Part shown: piece after piece, positions 25,880-37,663 of the stretch | Numbering within the stretch: the first letter of the stretch is position 1 | Layout: the number at the start of each line of letters is the position of its first letter | Assembly (NCBI GenBank): GCA_019347915.1 | Contig: JAHWKL010000009.1 | Location: forward strand, 1 to 40,877 | Reading direction: 5' to 3' | Source: Actinomycetota bacterium | GTDB taxonomy: Bacteria; Actinomycetota; Acidimicrobiia; Acidimicrobiales; CADCSY01 | DNA length: 40,877 nucleotides | Translations under genes and position numbers: made by a program | The notes under the pieces: generated by a model | Seen by the model: only the letters and a program-made list of their open reading frames with translations | Database searches by the model: none | Told to the model about the DNA's origin: nothing

Positions 25880-26596
25880 ATGGATGTCCGGCTGACAAAG
25901 TCCGAGCGCGAGACGCTCAAGGCCGTCTACCGCCTCACGCGCCATCGGGCCGAGGCGCAGACCGGAGCGCTGGCCGAGGCGCTCGGGGTCGCCCCGGGCA
26001 CGGTCACGTTCACCGTCAAGCGCCTGGCCGAGCGCGGCCTGGTCCGCCACCGCCCCTACCACGGGGTGGAGCTGACGGTCGCCGGCCGGCAGGCGGCGGC
26101 CGCCGCCATCCGCCGCCACCGCATCGTCGAGCGCTTCCTCGCCGACATGCTCGGCTACGCCTGGAACGAGGCCGACCGCCTGGCCGCAACGTTCGAGCAC
26201 GACCTGCCCCAGGAGGTCGAGGACCGCATCTTCGTGGCCCTCGACCGTCCCGCCGCCTGCCCCCACGGGTTCCCCATCCCCGCCCTGCAGGCCCCGGACA
26301 TCCCCGTCCTGCCCTCGCTCTACGCCCTCGAGCCGGGCGACGTGGCCATCGTCGCCGTGCCCGGGTCCACCGACCCCGAGGTGGTGGCCTTCCTCGACAC
26401 CCTGGGCCTGCGCCCGGGCGTCACCGTCGAGGTCAGGGAGAAGCACCCCTTCGACGGGCCGCTGGTGCTGCGGGTCGCCGGCCACGACCGCACCCTCGGG
26501 AGCATGGTCGCCCACCAGGTGTTCGTCCGTACCACTGCCGGGCCCCCGTCGGCCAGGCCCCCGTCGGGAGGAGCGGAGGCCGAGCCGGCTCGCTGA
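25880..26596 (+). CDS. DtxR/MntR-family metal-dependent regulator
   Basis: A 238-aa transcription factor. It has an N-terminal winged helix (1 to about 65, with VAPGTVTFTVKRLAERGLV), a metal-binding/dimerisation domain (about 70-130, RHRIVERFLADMLGY and EHDLPQEVEDRI), the CPHGFPIP segment, and a C-terminal FeoA/SH3-like domain (about 150-225). Compared with DtxR, the His and Glu of RRHRIVE and the E-H pair are kept, but the positions of His98, Cys102 and Met10 appear to be Asp, Ala and Glu, so the metal preference may differ. ATG 25880 is preferred over TTG 25865. Divergent from the copper-oxidase operon, which it may control. Confidence 0.87.
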   Translation: MDVRLTKSERETLKAVYRLTRHRAEAQTGALAEALGVAPGTVTFTVKRLAERGLVRHRPYHGVELTVAGRQAAAAAIRRHRIVERFLADMLGYAWNEADRLAATFEHDLPQEVEDRIFVALDRPAACPHGFPIPALQAPDIPVLPSLYALEPGDVAIVAVPGSTDPEVVAFLDTLGLRPGVTVEVREKHPFDGPLVLRVAGHDRTLGSMVAHQVFVRTTAGPPSARPPSGGAEAEPAR

Positions 26597-26661
26597 GCGG
26601 GTCGCCCGGCCCTCCGGAGGGCCTCACGCTGGGTTTCGTCACGTTTTCGCTTCGGCGCTTC

Positions 26662-26667
26662 TACAGT
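26662..26667 (+). promoter_or_regulatory. -10 element of the glycosyltransferase operon
   Basis: TACAGT in the 146-nt gap after the regulator gene predicts a start near 26674 and a 70-nt leader ending with GGAGGAG before GTG 26743. No clear -35. Confidence 0.4.
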
Positions 26668-26742
26668 CAAGGGGACGGCCGGCCCTGCCGATGACTCCGG
26701 GACCCTGCGCCCTCGCCCCCCACTCTCCCGGAGGAGCTCCCC

Positions 26743-27987
26743 GTGGTCGACGACGTCTCTTTGGCCGCCCGCCCCCGTCGGGTGGCCCTGTACTCGCACG
26801 ACACCCAGGGGCTCGGCCACGTCCGGCGCAACCTGGCGCTGGCCGACGCCCTGGCCGCGGCCGAGCCCGCCTCCCAGACGCTGCTCATCACCGGTGCGCC
26901 GTCCGCCGCCGCCCTGCCCCTGCCGCCCGGGGCCGATTTCGTGGCCCTGCCCGCTCTGGCCAAGCGGGGCAGCGGGGAGTACCAACCCCGTTCGCTGAGC
27001 GGGTCGCTCGGCCAGCTGGTGCGCCTGCGGTCCGAGGTCATCTCCGCTGCCCTGGGCGCCTTCGAGCCCGACGTGCTCATCGTCGACAAGGTGCCCCGGG
27101 GGTTCGCCGGCGAGCTGGAGCCGGCCCTGCGGCGGTTGCGGGCCTCGGGCCGGACCCGGTGCGTGCTGGGTTTGCGCGACGTGCTCGACACCGCCCCGGT
27201 GGCCAGGCGGGAATGGCAGGAGTCACGAGCCACGCAGGCGGTGGCCCTCCACTACGACGCCGTGTGGGTCTACGGCGATCCGGCGGTGTACGACCCGGTC
27301 TCGGAGTACGGGCTGCCGGCCAGCGTGCGGGCCAAGGTGTCCTACACCGGGTACTTGGCCAACGGGCGCCCCGTGCCGCCCGCCGGCACCACGCCGCCCC
27401 CGCCGCCCGGCCCCTTCGCCCTGTGCCTGGTCGGAGGCGGCCAGGACGGGTTGGCCCTGGCCCGCAGCTTCGTCCGCAGCCGGTTGCCGTCGGGGATGAG
27501 CGGGGTGGTGGTGACCGGTCCCTACATGGACCCGGGGCATCGGGAGGACCTCCATCTGTTGGCCGCCACCCGGCCCGGCATGGTGGTGAACGACTACGTG
27601 CTCGACCCCGAGCGGTGGATCGGCGCCGCCGACCTGGTGGTGTCCATGGCTGGCTACAACAGCGTCTGCGAGGTGCTGGCTCACCGCAAGCGGGCCCTGC
27701 TCGTCCCCCGGGCCCAGCCACGGGCCGAGCAGCTGGTGCGGGCCCGCCGGCTCGAGCACCTCGGCCAGGCCGACGTCCTCCACCCCGACGACCTGTCGTC
27801 GGCGCGCCTGTCGGAGTGGATGCTGCGAGCTGCCGGTGCCGGCCCCGTGCGCGGCGCCCACGTCGACCTGGACGGGCTGGCCCGGGTGCCGGGCCTGGTC
27901 GACGCCCTCCTCGCCGCCGAGCCCGTCCCGCTGGCCCAGGCCACCCCTCGGTCGAGCGAGAGGGGTGCGGTCCATGTCGCCGTCTGA
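26743..27987 (+). CDS. MurG-like (COG4671-type) glycosyltransferase
   Basis: A 414-aa GT-B fold protein. It opens with ALYSHDTQGLGHVRRN, the nucleotide-sugar transferase glycine loop of COG4671-type proteins related to MurG/UGT. The C-terminal half has CLVGGGQDG, VVTGPYM and DLVVSMAGYNSVCEVLAHRKRALLVPR, the donor-binding segment of GT28-like enzymes. It is cytosolic, without a membrane segment. GTG 26743 has a strong GGAGGAG site. It is the first gene of a six-gene set; its end overlaps the next gene by 14 nt. Donor and acceptor are unknown. Confidence 0.85.
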   Translation: MVDDVSLAARPRRVALYSHDTQGLGHVRRNLALADALAAAEPASQTLLITGAPSAAALPLPPGADFVALPALAKRGSGEYQPRSLSGSLGQLVRLRSEVISAALGAFEPDVLIVDKVPRGFAGELEPALRRLRASGRTRCVLGLRDVLDTAPVARREWQESRATQAVALHYDAVWVYGDPAVYDPVSEYGLPASVRAKVSYTGYLANGRPVPPAGTTPPPPPGPFALCLVGGGQDGLALARSFVRSRLPSGMSGVVVTGPYMDPGHREDLHLLAATRPGMVVNDYVLDPERWIGAADLVVSMAGYNSVCEVLAHRKRALLVPRAQPRAEQLVRARRLEHLGQADVLHPDDLSSARLSEWMLRAAGAGPVRGAHVDLDGLARVPGLVDALLAAEPVPLAQATPRSSERGAVHVAV

Positions 27988-29233
27988 GTCAGGGCCGCGC
28001 GTCGGCTACGTGCTGAAGATGTACCCCCGCTTCTCGGAGACCTTCATCCTCAACGAGGTGCTGGCCCACCAGGCCGCGGGTGCCGACCTCGAGATCTTCT
28101 CCCTCCGCCCGCCTCGGGACGGCCGCTTCCACGAGAATCTGGCCCAGGTGCGGGCACCGGTGACCTACCTGGCCGACCGGTTGCGCCGCACCCCCGACCT
28201 GTGGGAGCTCCTGGGCACCGCCACTGCCGAGCTTCCCGGCCTCGGGCCCCACCTGCGCGAGCTGCTGGCCGCCGACGTGCACGACGCCGCCCAGGCCGTC
28301 GAGCTGGCGCTGCTGGTCCGGGCTCGGGGGATCGAGCACCTCCACGCCCACTTCGCGTCCGTCGCCACCACCGTGGCCCGGTTGGCGTCGCTGCTCGCCG
28401 GCGTTCCCTACAGCTTCACCGCCCACGCCAAGGACATCTTCCACGAGGAGGTCGACCCCGACGACCTGCGCCGGAAGCTGGCCGAGGCGGCGGCGGTGGT
28501 GACGGTGAGCGAGTTCAACGTCGAGCACCTGCGCTGGACCTACGGAGCAGCGGCCGCCGGGGTCCACCGCGTCTACAACGGCCTCGACCTCGACCGGTTC
28601 GCCTACTCCAGCCCCGGCCGGCGCCCCGCCCTGATCGCCGGCGTGGGCCGGCTGGTGGAGAAGAAGGGGTTCGCCGACCTCGTCGACGCCTGTGCCGTGC
28701 TGGCCGGGAGGGGGCGGTGGTTCCGCTGCGAGATCGTCGGGTCCGGCCCGGAGGAAGCAGCCCTGCGCCGGCGCGTGGCCGCTTCCGGGCTGGAGGACAC
28801 CGTGCGGCTGCGGGGGCCCCTGCCCCAGGGTGAGGTCCGCTCCCTCGTGACCGGGGCGGCGGTGCTGGCCGCGCCGTGCGTCGTGGGTACGGACGGCAAC
28901 CGTGACGGCTTGCCGACGGTCCTGCTGGAGGCCATGGCCCTGGGCACGCCCTGCGTGTCGACGCCGGTGACGGGCATCCCTGAGGTGGTCCGCCACGAGC
29001 GGACCGGCCTGCTGGTCCCCGAGCACGACCCCGAGGCCCTGGCCGGCGCCCTCGAGCGCCTCCTCGACGACGGCGCCCTCCGGGAGCGCCTGTCCCTCGC
29101 CGCCCGCACGCTCGTCGAGGACGAGTTCGACGTCCACCGCCAGGCCGCCCGCCTGCGCCGGCACTTCGCCGGCGTGCCCGTGGCCGGCGTGCCCGTGGCC
29201 GACGTGCCGGTGGCCGACGAGGTGTGCGCCTGA
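27974..29233 (+). CDS. GT4-family glycosyltransferase (WcaL-like)
   Basis: A 419-aa retaining glycosyltransferase. YVLKMYPRFSETFILNEV near the start is typical of exopolysaccharide GT4 enzymes such as WcaL. HLHAHFAS, AHAKDIF, a VGSGPEEAALRR nucleotide-binding region and the EX7E motif within DGLPTVLLEAMALGTP follow. The last residues contain three GVPVA-like repeats encoded by 15-bp direct repeats at 29171-29215. ATG 27974 lies inside the preceding gene. The stop overlaps the next ATG (TGATG). Predicted to act on the same glycan as its neighbours. Confidence 0.88.
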   Translation: MSPSESGPRVGYVLKMYPRFSETFILNEVLAHQAAGADLEIFSLRPPRDGRFHENLAQVRAPVTYLADRLRRTPDLWELLGTATAELPGLGPHLRELLAADVHDAAQAVELALLVRARGIEHLHAHFASVATTVARLASLLAGVPYSFTAHAKDIFHEEVDPDDLRRKLAEAAAVVTVSEFNVEHLRWTYGAAAAGVHRVYNGLDLDRFAYSSPGRRPALIAGVGRLVEKKGFADLVDACAVLAGRGRWFRCEIVGSGPEEAALRRRVAASGLEDTVRLRGPLPQGEVRSLVTGAAVLAAPCVVGTDGNRDGLPTVLLEAMALGTPCVSTPVTGIPEVVRHERTGLLVPEHDPEALAGALERLLDDGALRERLSLAARTLVEDEFDVHRQAARLRRHFAGVPVAGVPVADVPVADEVCA

Positions 29234-30414
29234 TGCGGATCGCCTACGTGTGCGCCGACCCCGGACTCCCCGTGTTCGGGCGCAAGGGCGGCTCGGTCCA
29301 CGTCCAGGAGATGGTCCGGGCGCTGGCCCGCCGGGGCGACCAGGTCCACCTGTTCGCCACCCGCTGGGGCGGGGAGGCCCCGGCCGACCTCGGCCGGGTG
29401 GTGGTCCACGCCCTCCCCGAGGTGGGCGGAGGACCGGCCGCCGAGCGCGAGGCCCGGTCCCGGGCCGCCGACGCCGGCGTCGGTGAGGCCCTGGCCGCCG
29501 CCGGGCCCTTCGACCTCGTCTACGAGCGCTACTCGCTGTGGAGCCGGGCGGGCATGGCCGAGGCCCGTCGCGCCGGGGTGCCGGGCGTGCTGGAGGTCAA
29601 CGCACCCCTGGTCGAGGAGCAGGCCCGTCATCGTGTGCTGGTCGACCGGGCCGGAGCCGAGGCGGTGGCCCGGGGCGTGCTGGCCGACGCCACCGTGGTC
29701 GTCGCCGTGTCCGACGAGGTGGCCGCCTGGGCCCGGCGGTGGTCGCCGGCGCCCTCCCGGGTCCACGTGGTGGCCAACGGCGTCGACCCCGAACGCATTC
29801 GCCCGACCCGCCGGCCGCCCGACCCGAGCACGTTCACGGTGGGCTTCGTGGGCACCCTCAAGCCGTGGCACGGGCTGGACACGCTGGTCGACGCCATGGT
29901 CCTGCTGGCCGGCGACCCCGGCTGGCGCCTGCTCGTGGTCGGTGACGGCCCCGAGGCGCCGGCGCTGGCCCGCACCGTGGACCACCGGGGGCTGGCGGCC
30001 AGCACCGAGCTCACCGGCGCCGTCGACCCGGCTGAGGTCCCCGGCCACCTGGCCCGCATGGACGTCGCCGTGGCGCCCTATCCGGCGCTGGACGGGTTCT
30101 ACTTCTCGCCGCTCAAGCTCTACGAGTACCTCGCCGCCGGCCTGCCCGTCGTCGCCAGCTCGGTGGGGCAGGTCGCCGAGGTCCTCGACCACGGCCGGAC
30201 GGGCGTCTTGTGCCCGCCCGGCGACCCGGCGGCGTTGGCCGCGGCGCTGGCCGGGCTGCGGGCCGACCCCCGCCGGCGGGAGGCGCTGGGCCGGGCCGGC
30301 CGCGCCGAGGTGGTGCGCCGGCACTCGTGGCGCCAGGTCGCCGAGCGCGTCCTCGCCCTGGCCGGCGCCGGCAGCGGCACCGGTGCGGACGACGCCGTCG
30401 GGGCGGTGGCCTGA
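29233..30414 (+). CDS. GT4-family glycosyltransferase
   Basis: A 393-aa GT-B enzyme. The N-terminus MRIAYVCADPGLPVFGRKGGSVHVQEM carries the acceptor-side glycine loop. The C-terminal half has VGFVGTLKPWHGLDTLVDA, VVGDGPEAPAL and the EX7E-type segment FYFSPLKLYEYLAAGLPVVAS. ATG 29233 shares a base with the previous stop; the GTG at 29224 is an alternative. The ABC exporter gene begins 3 nt after its stop. The sequence resembles GTs of surface polysaccharide or glycosylated natural product pathways; the sugar is unknown. Confidence 0.87.
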   Translation: MRIAYVCADPGLPVFGRKGGSVHVQEMVRALARRGDQVHLFATRWGGEAPADLGRVVVHALPEVGGGPAAEREARSRAADAGVGEALAAAGPFDLVYERYSLWSRAGMAEARRAGVPGVLEVNAPLVEEQARHRVLVDRAGAEAVARGVLADATVVVAVSDEVAAWARRWSPAPSRVHVVANGVDPERIRPTRRPPDPSTFTVGFVGTLKPWHGLDTLVDAMVLLAGDPGWRLLVVGDGPEAPALARTVDHRGLAASTELTGAVDPAEVPGHLARMDVAVAPYPALDGFYFSPLKLYEYLAAGLPVVASSVGQVAEVLDHGRTGVLCPPGDPAALAAALAGLRADPRRREALGRAGRAEVVRRHSWRQVAERVLALAGAGSGTGADDAVGAVA

Positions 30415-30416
30415 CC

Positions 30417-32279
30417 ATGGCCTCCTCCACCGCCACCACCCTCCGCCAGGCCGTCCCCGGCCTGGTGCAGACCACGAGACGCTTCTCGCCGCACCTGCGC
30501 GGGGAGCGCAAGGTCATCGCCGGCGGCTCGCTGGCGCTGCTGGCCGAGGTGGTCCTGCGGCTGCTCGAGCCGTGGCCGCTCAAGTACGTCATCGACACGA
30601 TCGTCGAGTCGGGGGGCGCCGGCGCCGCGCCCTCGGTGCCGGCCGGCGCCACCAAGGTCCTGGCCCTCGCCGCCATCGCCGTGGTCGGCGTCACCGGGCT
30701 GCGGGCCCTGGCCTCGTACCTGTCGACGGTGGCCTTCGCCCTGGCCGGCAACCGGGTGCTCACCTCGGTGCGGGCCCAGCTCTACGGCCACCTCCAGCGA
30801 CTCTCGCTCTCGTTCCACAGCAAGGCCCGCAGCGGCGAGCTGCTGACCCGCATCACCGGTGACGTGGGCCGTCTCCAGGAGGTCGCCGTCACCGCCGCCC
30901 TGCCCCTGGTCGGCAACGTCGTGACCCTGTTCGGCATGGTGGCGGTGATGTTGTGGGTCGACCCGGTGCTGACCCTCGTCGCCCTGGTGGCGCTGCCTGC
31001 CTTCGCCGTCACCGGCGTGCGCATGAGCCGGGCCATCACCACCGTGGCCCGCAAGCAGCGCCGCCAGGAGGGCCAACTGGCGTCGGTGGCCGCCGAGTCG
31101 CTCGGTGCCATCAAGGTGGTCCAGGCCTACTCGCTGGAGGCGACCCTCGAGGAGTCCTTCGCCGCCAGCAACGACAAGAGCCTGCGCGACGGGGTCAAGG
31201 GCAAGCGTCTCTCCGCCGGGCTGGAGCGCCGGACCGACGTCCTGGTGGCCATGGCCACCGGCCTGGTGCTGTACCTGGGCGCCCGCCGGGTGCTGAGCGG
31301 GGCGTTGACCGCCGGCGAGCTGGTGGTGTTCATCAGCTACCTGAAGCAGGCGTTCAAGCCGCTGCGTGACCTGGCCAAGTACACCGCCCGCCTGGCCAAG
31401 GCCTCGGCCTCGGGTGAGCGGATCATCGAGCTGCTCGACGTCATCCCCGACATCGTCGACGCGCCCGACGCCCGCAAGGCCCCCGCCTTCCGCGGCGAGG
31501 TGCGTCTCCGGGGCGTCAGCCTGGCCTACGAGCCGGGCCGGCCCGTGCTCCACCAGATCGACCTGCACGTCCGTCCCGGACAGCGCGTGGGCGTGGTGGG
31601 ACCTTCGGGGGCGGGCAAGTCGAGCCTGGTGGCGCTGCTGGCCCGCCTGCACGACCCCTCCGAGGGCGAGGTGCTGATCGACGGCCACGACCTCCGCGGC
31701 CTCACCCTGGAGTCGGTGCGCCGGCAGGTGGCCATCGTGCTGCAGGACAGCGTGCTGTTCGCCACCAGCATCCGGGAGAACATCGCCTACGGCGCCCCCG
31801 GGGCCAGTGACGACCAGATCGAGGCCGCCGCCCGCCTGGCCAACGCCCACGACTTCGTCACCGCCCTGCCCGACGGCTACGACACCGTCGTCGGCGAGCG
31901 GGGGGCCACGTTGTCGGGCGGACAGCGCCAGCGCATCGCCATCGCCCGGGCGGCGGTGCGGGAGGCGCCGATCGTGGTGCTCGACGAGGCCATGGCCGGG
32001 CTCGACCACGACAACGAGGAGGCGGTGGACAGCGCCCTGCGCCGGCTGACCGCCGGGCGCACCACCTTCGTGATCGCCCACGACCACGCCGCCGTGGCCG
32101 ACGCCGACCTCGTGGTCCGCATCGAGGGCGGGCGCATCGCCGCCCAGGGCTCGCCCGAGGACGTGCTCGGCACCACCGACGCCCAGGCCCGCGAGGCGAG
32201 GCCGCGCCGCGCCAGCCGGCTGGCCACCCCGGCTCGTCGTGCCCCCTCGGGGAGGGGAGCGGGTGCTCGCACCGGCTGA
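30417..32279 (+). CDS. ABC exporter, fused membrane and ATPase domains
   Basis: A 620-aa half-transporter of the MsbA/MDR type. The six-helix membrane domain spans about residues 30-330, with the family LSFHSKARSGELLTRITGD coupling helix. The ATPase domain (about 360-600) has Walker A GPSGAGKSS, LSGGQRQRIAIARA and Walker B VVLDEAMAGLD, where the usual DEATSALD is changed, and the switch His in IAHDH. It should dimerise and export a lipid-linked or amphipathic product. Placed between the glycosyltransferases and kinases, it probably exports their glycoconjugate; that is inference. The end overlaps the next gene by 17 nt. Confidence 0.9.
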   Translation: MASSTATTLRQAVPGLVQTTRRFSPHLRGERKVIAGGSLALLAEVVLRLLEPWPLKYVIDTIVESGGAGAAPSVPAGATKVLALAAIAVVGVTGLRALASYLSTVAFALAGNRVLTSVRAQLYGHLQRLSLSFHSKARSGELLTRITGDVGRLQEVAVTAALPLVGNVVTLFGMVAVMLWVDPVLTLVALVALPAFAVTGVRMSRAITTVARKQRRQEGQLASVAAESLGAIKVVQAYSLEATLEESFAASNDKSLRDGVKGKRLSAGLERRTDVLVAMATGLVLYLGARRVLSGALTAGELVVFISYLKQAFKPLRDLAKYTARLAKASASGERIIELLDVIPDIVDAPDARKAPAFRGEVRLRGVSLAYEPGRPVLHQIDLHVRPGQRVGVVGPSGAGKSSLVALLARLHDPSEGEVLIDGHDLRGLTLESVRRQVAIVLQDSVLFATSIRENIAYGAPGASDDQIEAAARLANAHDFVTALPDGYDTVVGERGATLSGGQRQRIAIARAAVREAPIVVLDEAMAGLDHDNEEAVDSALRRLTAGRTTFVIAHDHAAVADADLVVRIEGGRIAAQGSPEDVLGTTDAQAREARPRRASRLATPARRAPSGRGAGARTG

Positions 32280-33585
32280 CGCCGAGGTCGCCCGGCGCGA
32301 CGCCGCCGTGCCCGGGATCGCCCTGGTGCTCGACCCCGAAGCCCTGCTCGCCCGGCTGCAGCAGCGGCATCCGGAGGCGGGACTGGTCGCCGCCGAGGCG
32401 CTCTACGTGCGCTACAAGCCGGCCACCAGCTGCCTGGTCGGCTACCGCCTCCAGCGAACGGGACCGGCGGGGCCGGCGGTGGAGGTCTCGGCCAAGGCCT
32501 ACCGACGGGGCGACGGGGCCAAGGCGGCCAAGACCGCCGAGGCGGCCGAGACGGCGCCGGCGCCGGCGCCGGCGGCCGGTCCGGGCGGGGGTTGGCCGGT
32601 CACCGCCTTCGCCGACGAGTTGGTGGTCGTGGCGCCGGCCGGAGCCGACCGCGACCTGCCGGCACTGGCCCGCCTGGCGCGGCCCGACCACCGCCGGCGC
32701 CTGTTGCAGGCGCTGCTCCCCGAGGCCGCCGACCTGCACGGCGCCGAGCCCCGGTGCGTGCGCTACAAGCCCGAGCGCCGCTGGGTCGGCGTGGTGGAGC
32801 GGGACGGCGTTCCCGTGGCCCTGGTGAAGGCCTTCAGCGCCGGCGAGCTGGCCCGTGCCCGCGCCGGCCTGGCCTTCGCCGGGCGCACCGGGCTGGTCGT
32901 TCCCGCCCTGCTGGGGACGTCCAAGCGCGCCTGCGCCCTCGCCGGTTCGTGGCTGCCCGGGCAGCCGCTCAGCGACCTCCTCACCGACGTCGACGCCGCT
33001 CCCGCACCACTCCCCGAGGTGGGCGCCGCCCTCGCCGCGCTGCACGCCACGCGACCCCGGCGACTGGTCCACGAGGAGCCGGACGTCGACGCCATGGGCA
33101 CCACGGCGGCCGCCGCCTCGGCCGCCGCCCTGGTCCCCCGGCTGGGCCCCGCCGCCTCTGCCGCCGCCGCCAGCCTGTGCCGGCGGCTGGCCGATCTGCC
33201 GGTGCGCACCGCTGCCCGCCACGGCGACTTCTCCGCCGACCAGGTGGTCCTCGGCCCGGGGGGCGTGGGCCTGATCGACTTCGACAACACCGCCGTGGGC
33301 GACCCCACCGCCGACCTCGGGCAGTTCATGGCCGATCTCGAGGCCGGCGAGGTCGACGGCCGGCTGGCGCCGGGACGGGCCCGTTCGCTGGCGGCCGACC
33401 TGGTTGCCGGTTACGAGGGGGCGGGCGGCGTCGTGCCCCAGAGAGCCCTGATGCTGCACGCTGCCGCCGCCCTGGTGCGCCGGACCGTGGAGCCCTTCCG
33501 GCACCGGCGGCCCGACTGGCCCCTCCGTACCGAGGAGCTGCTCGACCGGGTGGCGGAGCTCGCCGGCGAGGGAACCCACCGGTGA
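32263..33585 (+). CDS. aminoglycoside-phosphotransferase-like kinase 1
   Basis: A 440-aa protein of the APH/choline-kinase fold. The catalytic loop is RHGDFSADQVV and the metal-binding Asp lies in GLIDFDN. The loop ends in Gln where Asn normally binds Mg. The N-terminal region repeats itself: VRYKPATSCLVGY...SAKAY and later VRYKPERRWVGVV...LVKAF, as if the N-lobe were duplicated. A Pro/Ala linker separates the two. The start is GTG 32263 with GGAGGGGAG just upstream; GTG 32239 is possible. The substrate may be a sugar or a glycolipid intermediate of this operon; not known. Confidence 0.78.
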   Translation: MLAPADAEVARRDAAVPGIALVLDPEALLARLQQRHPEAGLVAAEALYVRYKPATSCLVGYRLQRTGPAGPAVEVSAKAYRRGDGAKAAKTAEAAETAPAPAPAAGPGGGWPVTAFADELVVVAPAGADRDLPALARLARPDHRRRLLQALLPEAADLHGAEPRCVRYKPERRWVGVVERDGVPVALVKAFSAGELARARAGLAFAGRTGLVVPALLGTSKRACALAGSWLPGQPLSDLLTDVDAAPAPLPEVGAALAALHATRPRRLVHEEPDVDAMGTTAAAASAAALVPRLGPAASAAAASLCRRLADLPVRTAARHGDFSADQVVLGPGGVGLIDFDNTAVGDPTADLGQFMADLEAGEVDGRLAPGRARSLAADLVAGYEGAGGVVPQRALMLHAAAALVRRTVEPFRHRRPDWPLRTEELLDRVAELAGEGTHR

Positions 33586-34742
33586 GGGCCGGCACCGCCT
33601 CGATGCCGTCCCCGCTGCCGGCCGGGGGCGAGCACCCGTTCGCCGAGCTGCCGGCGACCGGCGGACCGCTCCGGCTCCGCCGCGCCTGGCCCCGAGGTCC
33701 GGGGCACCTGCTGCTCGAGTACGTCGAGCCGGGCGGTGTGCCGGTGCCCGGGCAGTGGTTCGCCGACCCCACGCGCCTGGCCAAGGTGGCCGCCGAGACC
33801 GCCCTCACCGCCGGACGGGGCGAGGTCATCGCCGTGGAGGACCGGGGCGTGCTGCTCCAGCGAGGCGGCGCCGACCGGCGGCTGGCCGCCCTGCCCGGCA
33901 TGGTCGACGACGAGACCGCCACCTTGGTGGTCCACCGTCCCGAGCGACGGGCCGTGGTCCGCCGCCGCCGTCCCACCGGGACCACCTACGTGAAGGTGTG
34001 GCGGCCGGGGCGGGCGCCGGCTCTGGCCCCGTCGCTGCCCGTGCCCACGCCGGCGGTGGTGGCCGCCGACACCGGCGCCGGCGTCGTCGAGCACGCCGAG
34101 CTGCCGGGCCGGTCCCTGCACGAGCTGCTGGGCGACCCCGCAGTGCCGGACGCCGACGTCTCCAGGGCCTTCGCCGCCGCCGGGGCGGCGGTGGCGGCGC
34201 TGCACGGGGCACCGGTGCCGCCGTCGACCCCGGCCCATGAAGCCGGGGCGGAGGCGGGCGTGGTCGCCCGGTGGCTGGGTCACGCCCTCGACCACGGGGC
34301 CCTGCCGGCGGGCTCCCGGGCGCGAGCAGGTGCGCACCTTGAGCGGGTGCGGGCCATGCTCGCCGACCCTGCGCCGGCCCACCCTGGCGTGCTCCTCCAC
34401 CGCGACCTGCACGACAAGCAGGTGCTGGTCACCCCCGCCGGCGACGCCGGCATGCTCGACCTCGACACCCTGGCCCGGGGCGAGGCGGCCCTCGACGTGG
34501 CCAACCTGCTCGCCCACCTGGAGTTGCGGGCGCTGCAGGGCCGGTGCCCCCGTTCGCGGGCGGAGCGGGCGGCGGCGGCGTTCGTGGATGCCTACCGGCC
34601 GGGCCCGGCCGTGACCGCCCGGCTGGCCGCCTTCGCCGCCGCCAGCCGGCTGCGTCTGGCCTGCGTCTACGCCTTCCGGCCGGCGTGGGCCGGCGTCGTC
34701 CCGGCGCTGCTGGAGGGCCCCCAGGCCGTCCTGGCCGTTTGA
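33582..34742 (+). CDS. aminoglycoside-phosphotransferase-like kinase 2
   Basis: A 386-aa APH-fold protein, a distant paralogue of the preceding gene. The catalytic loop is HRDLHDKQVLV and the metal Asp lies in GMLDLDT, again with Gln at the Asn position. Two N-lobe-like strands segments occur (LRRAWPRGPGHLLLEYV and VHRPERRAVVRRRRPTGTTYVKV). GTG 33582 overlaps the previous stop (GTGA); ATG 33603 is an alternative. It is the last gene of the operon, before topA. Confidence 0.77.
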   Translation: MRAGTASMPSPLPAGGEHPFAELPATGGPLRLRRAWPRGPGHLLLEYVEPGGVPVPGQWFADPTRLAKVAAETALTAGRGEVIAVEDRGVLLQRGGADRRLAALPGMVDDETATLVVHRPERRAVVRRRRPTGTTYVKVWRPGRAPALAPSLPVPTPAVVAADTGAGVVEHAELPGRSLHELLGDPAVPDADVSRAFAAAGAAVAALHGAPVPPSTPAHEAGAEAGVVARWLGHALDHGALPAGSRARAGAHLERVRAMLADPAPAHPGVLLHRDLHDKQVLVTPAGDAGMLDLDTLARGEAALDVANLLAHLELRALQGRCPRSRAERAAAAFVDAYRPGPAVTARLAAFAAASRLRLACVYAFRPAWAGVVPALLEGPQAVLAV

Positions 34743-34767
34743 CAACGCCGCCGGGACCGGGTTTGCG
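34739..34767 (+). promoter_or_regulatory. promoter of topA, leaderless spacing
   Basis: TTGACA (34739-34744, overlapping the preceding stop) and TTTGCG (34762-34767) are 17 nt apart. The weak -10 is 7 nt before GTG 34775, so the transcript would begin at the start codon. Confidence 0.4.
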
Positions 34768-34774
34768 TGGTGAC

Positions 34775-37639
<2,865 letters not shown>

Positions 37640-37663
37640 CCGCGCCGACGCCCCACTCCCACC

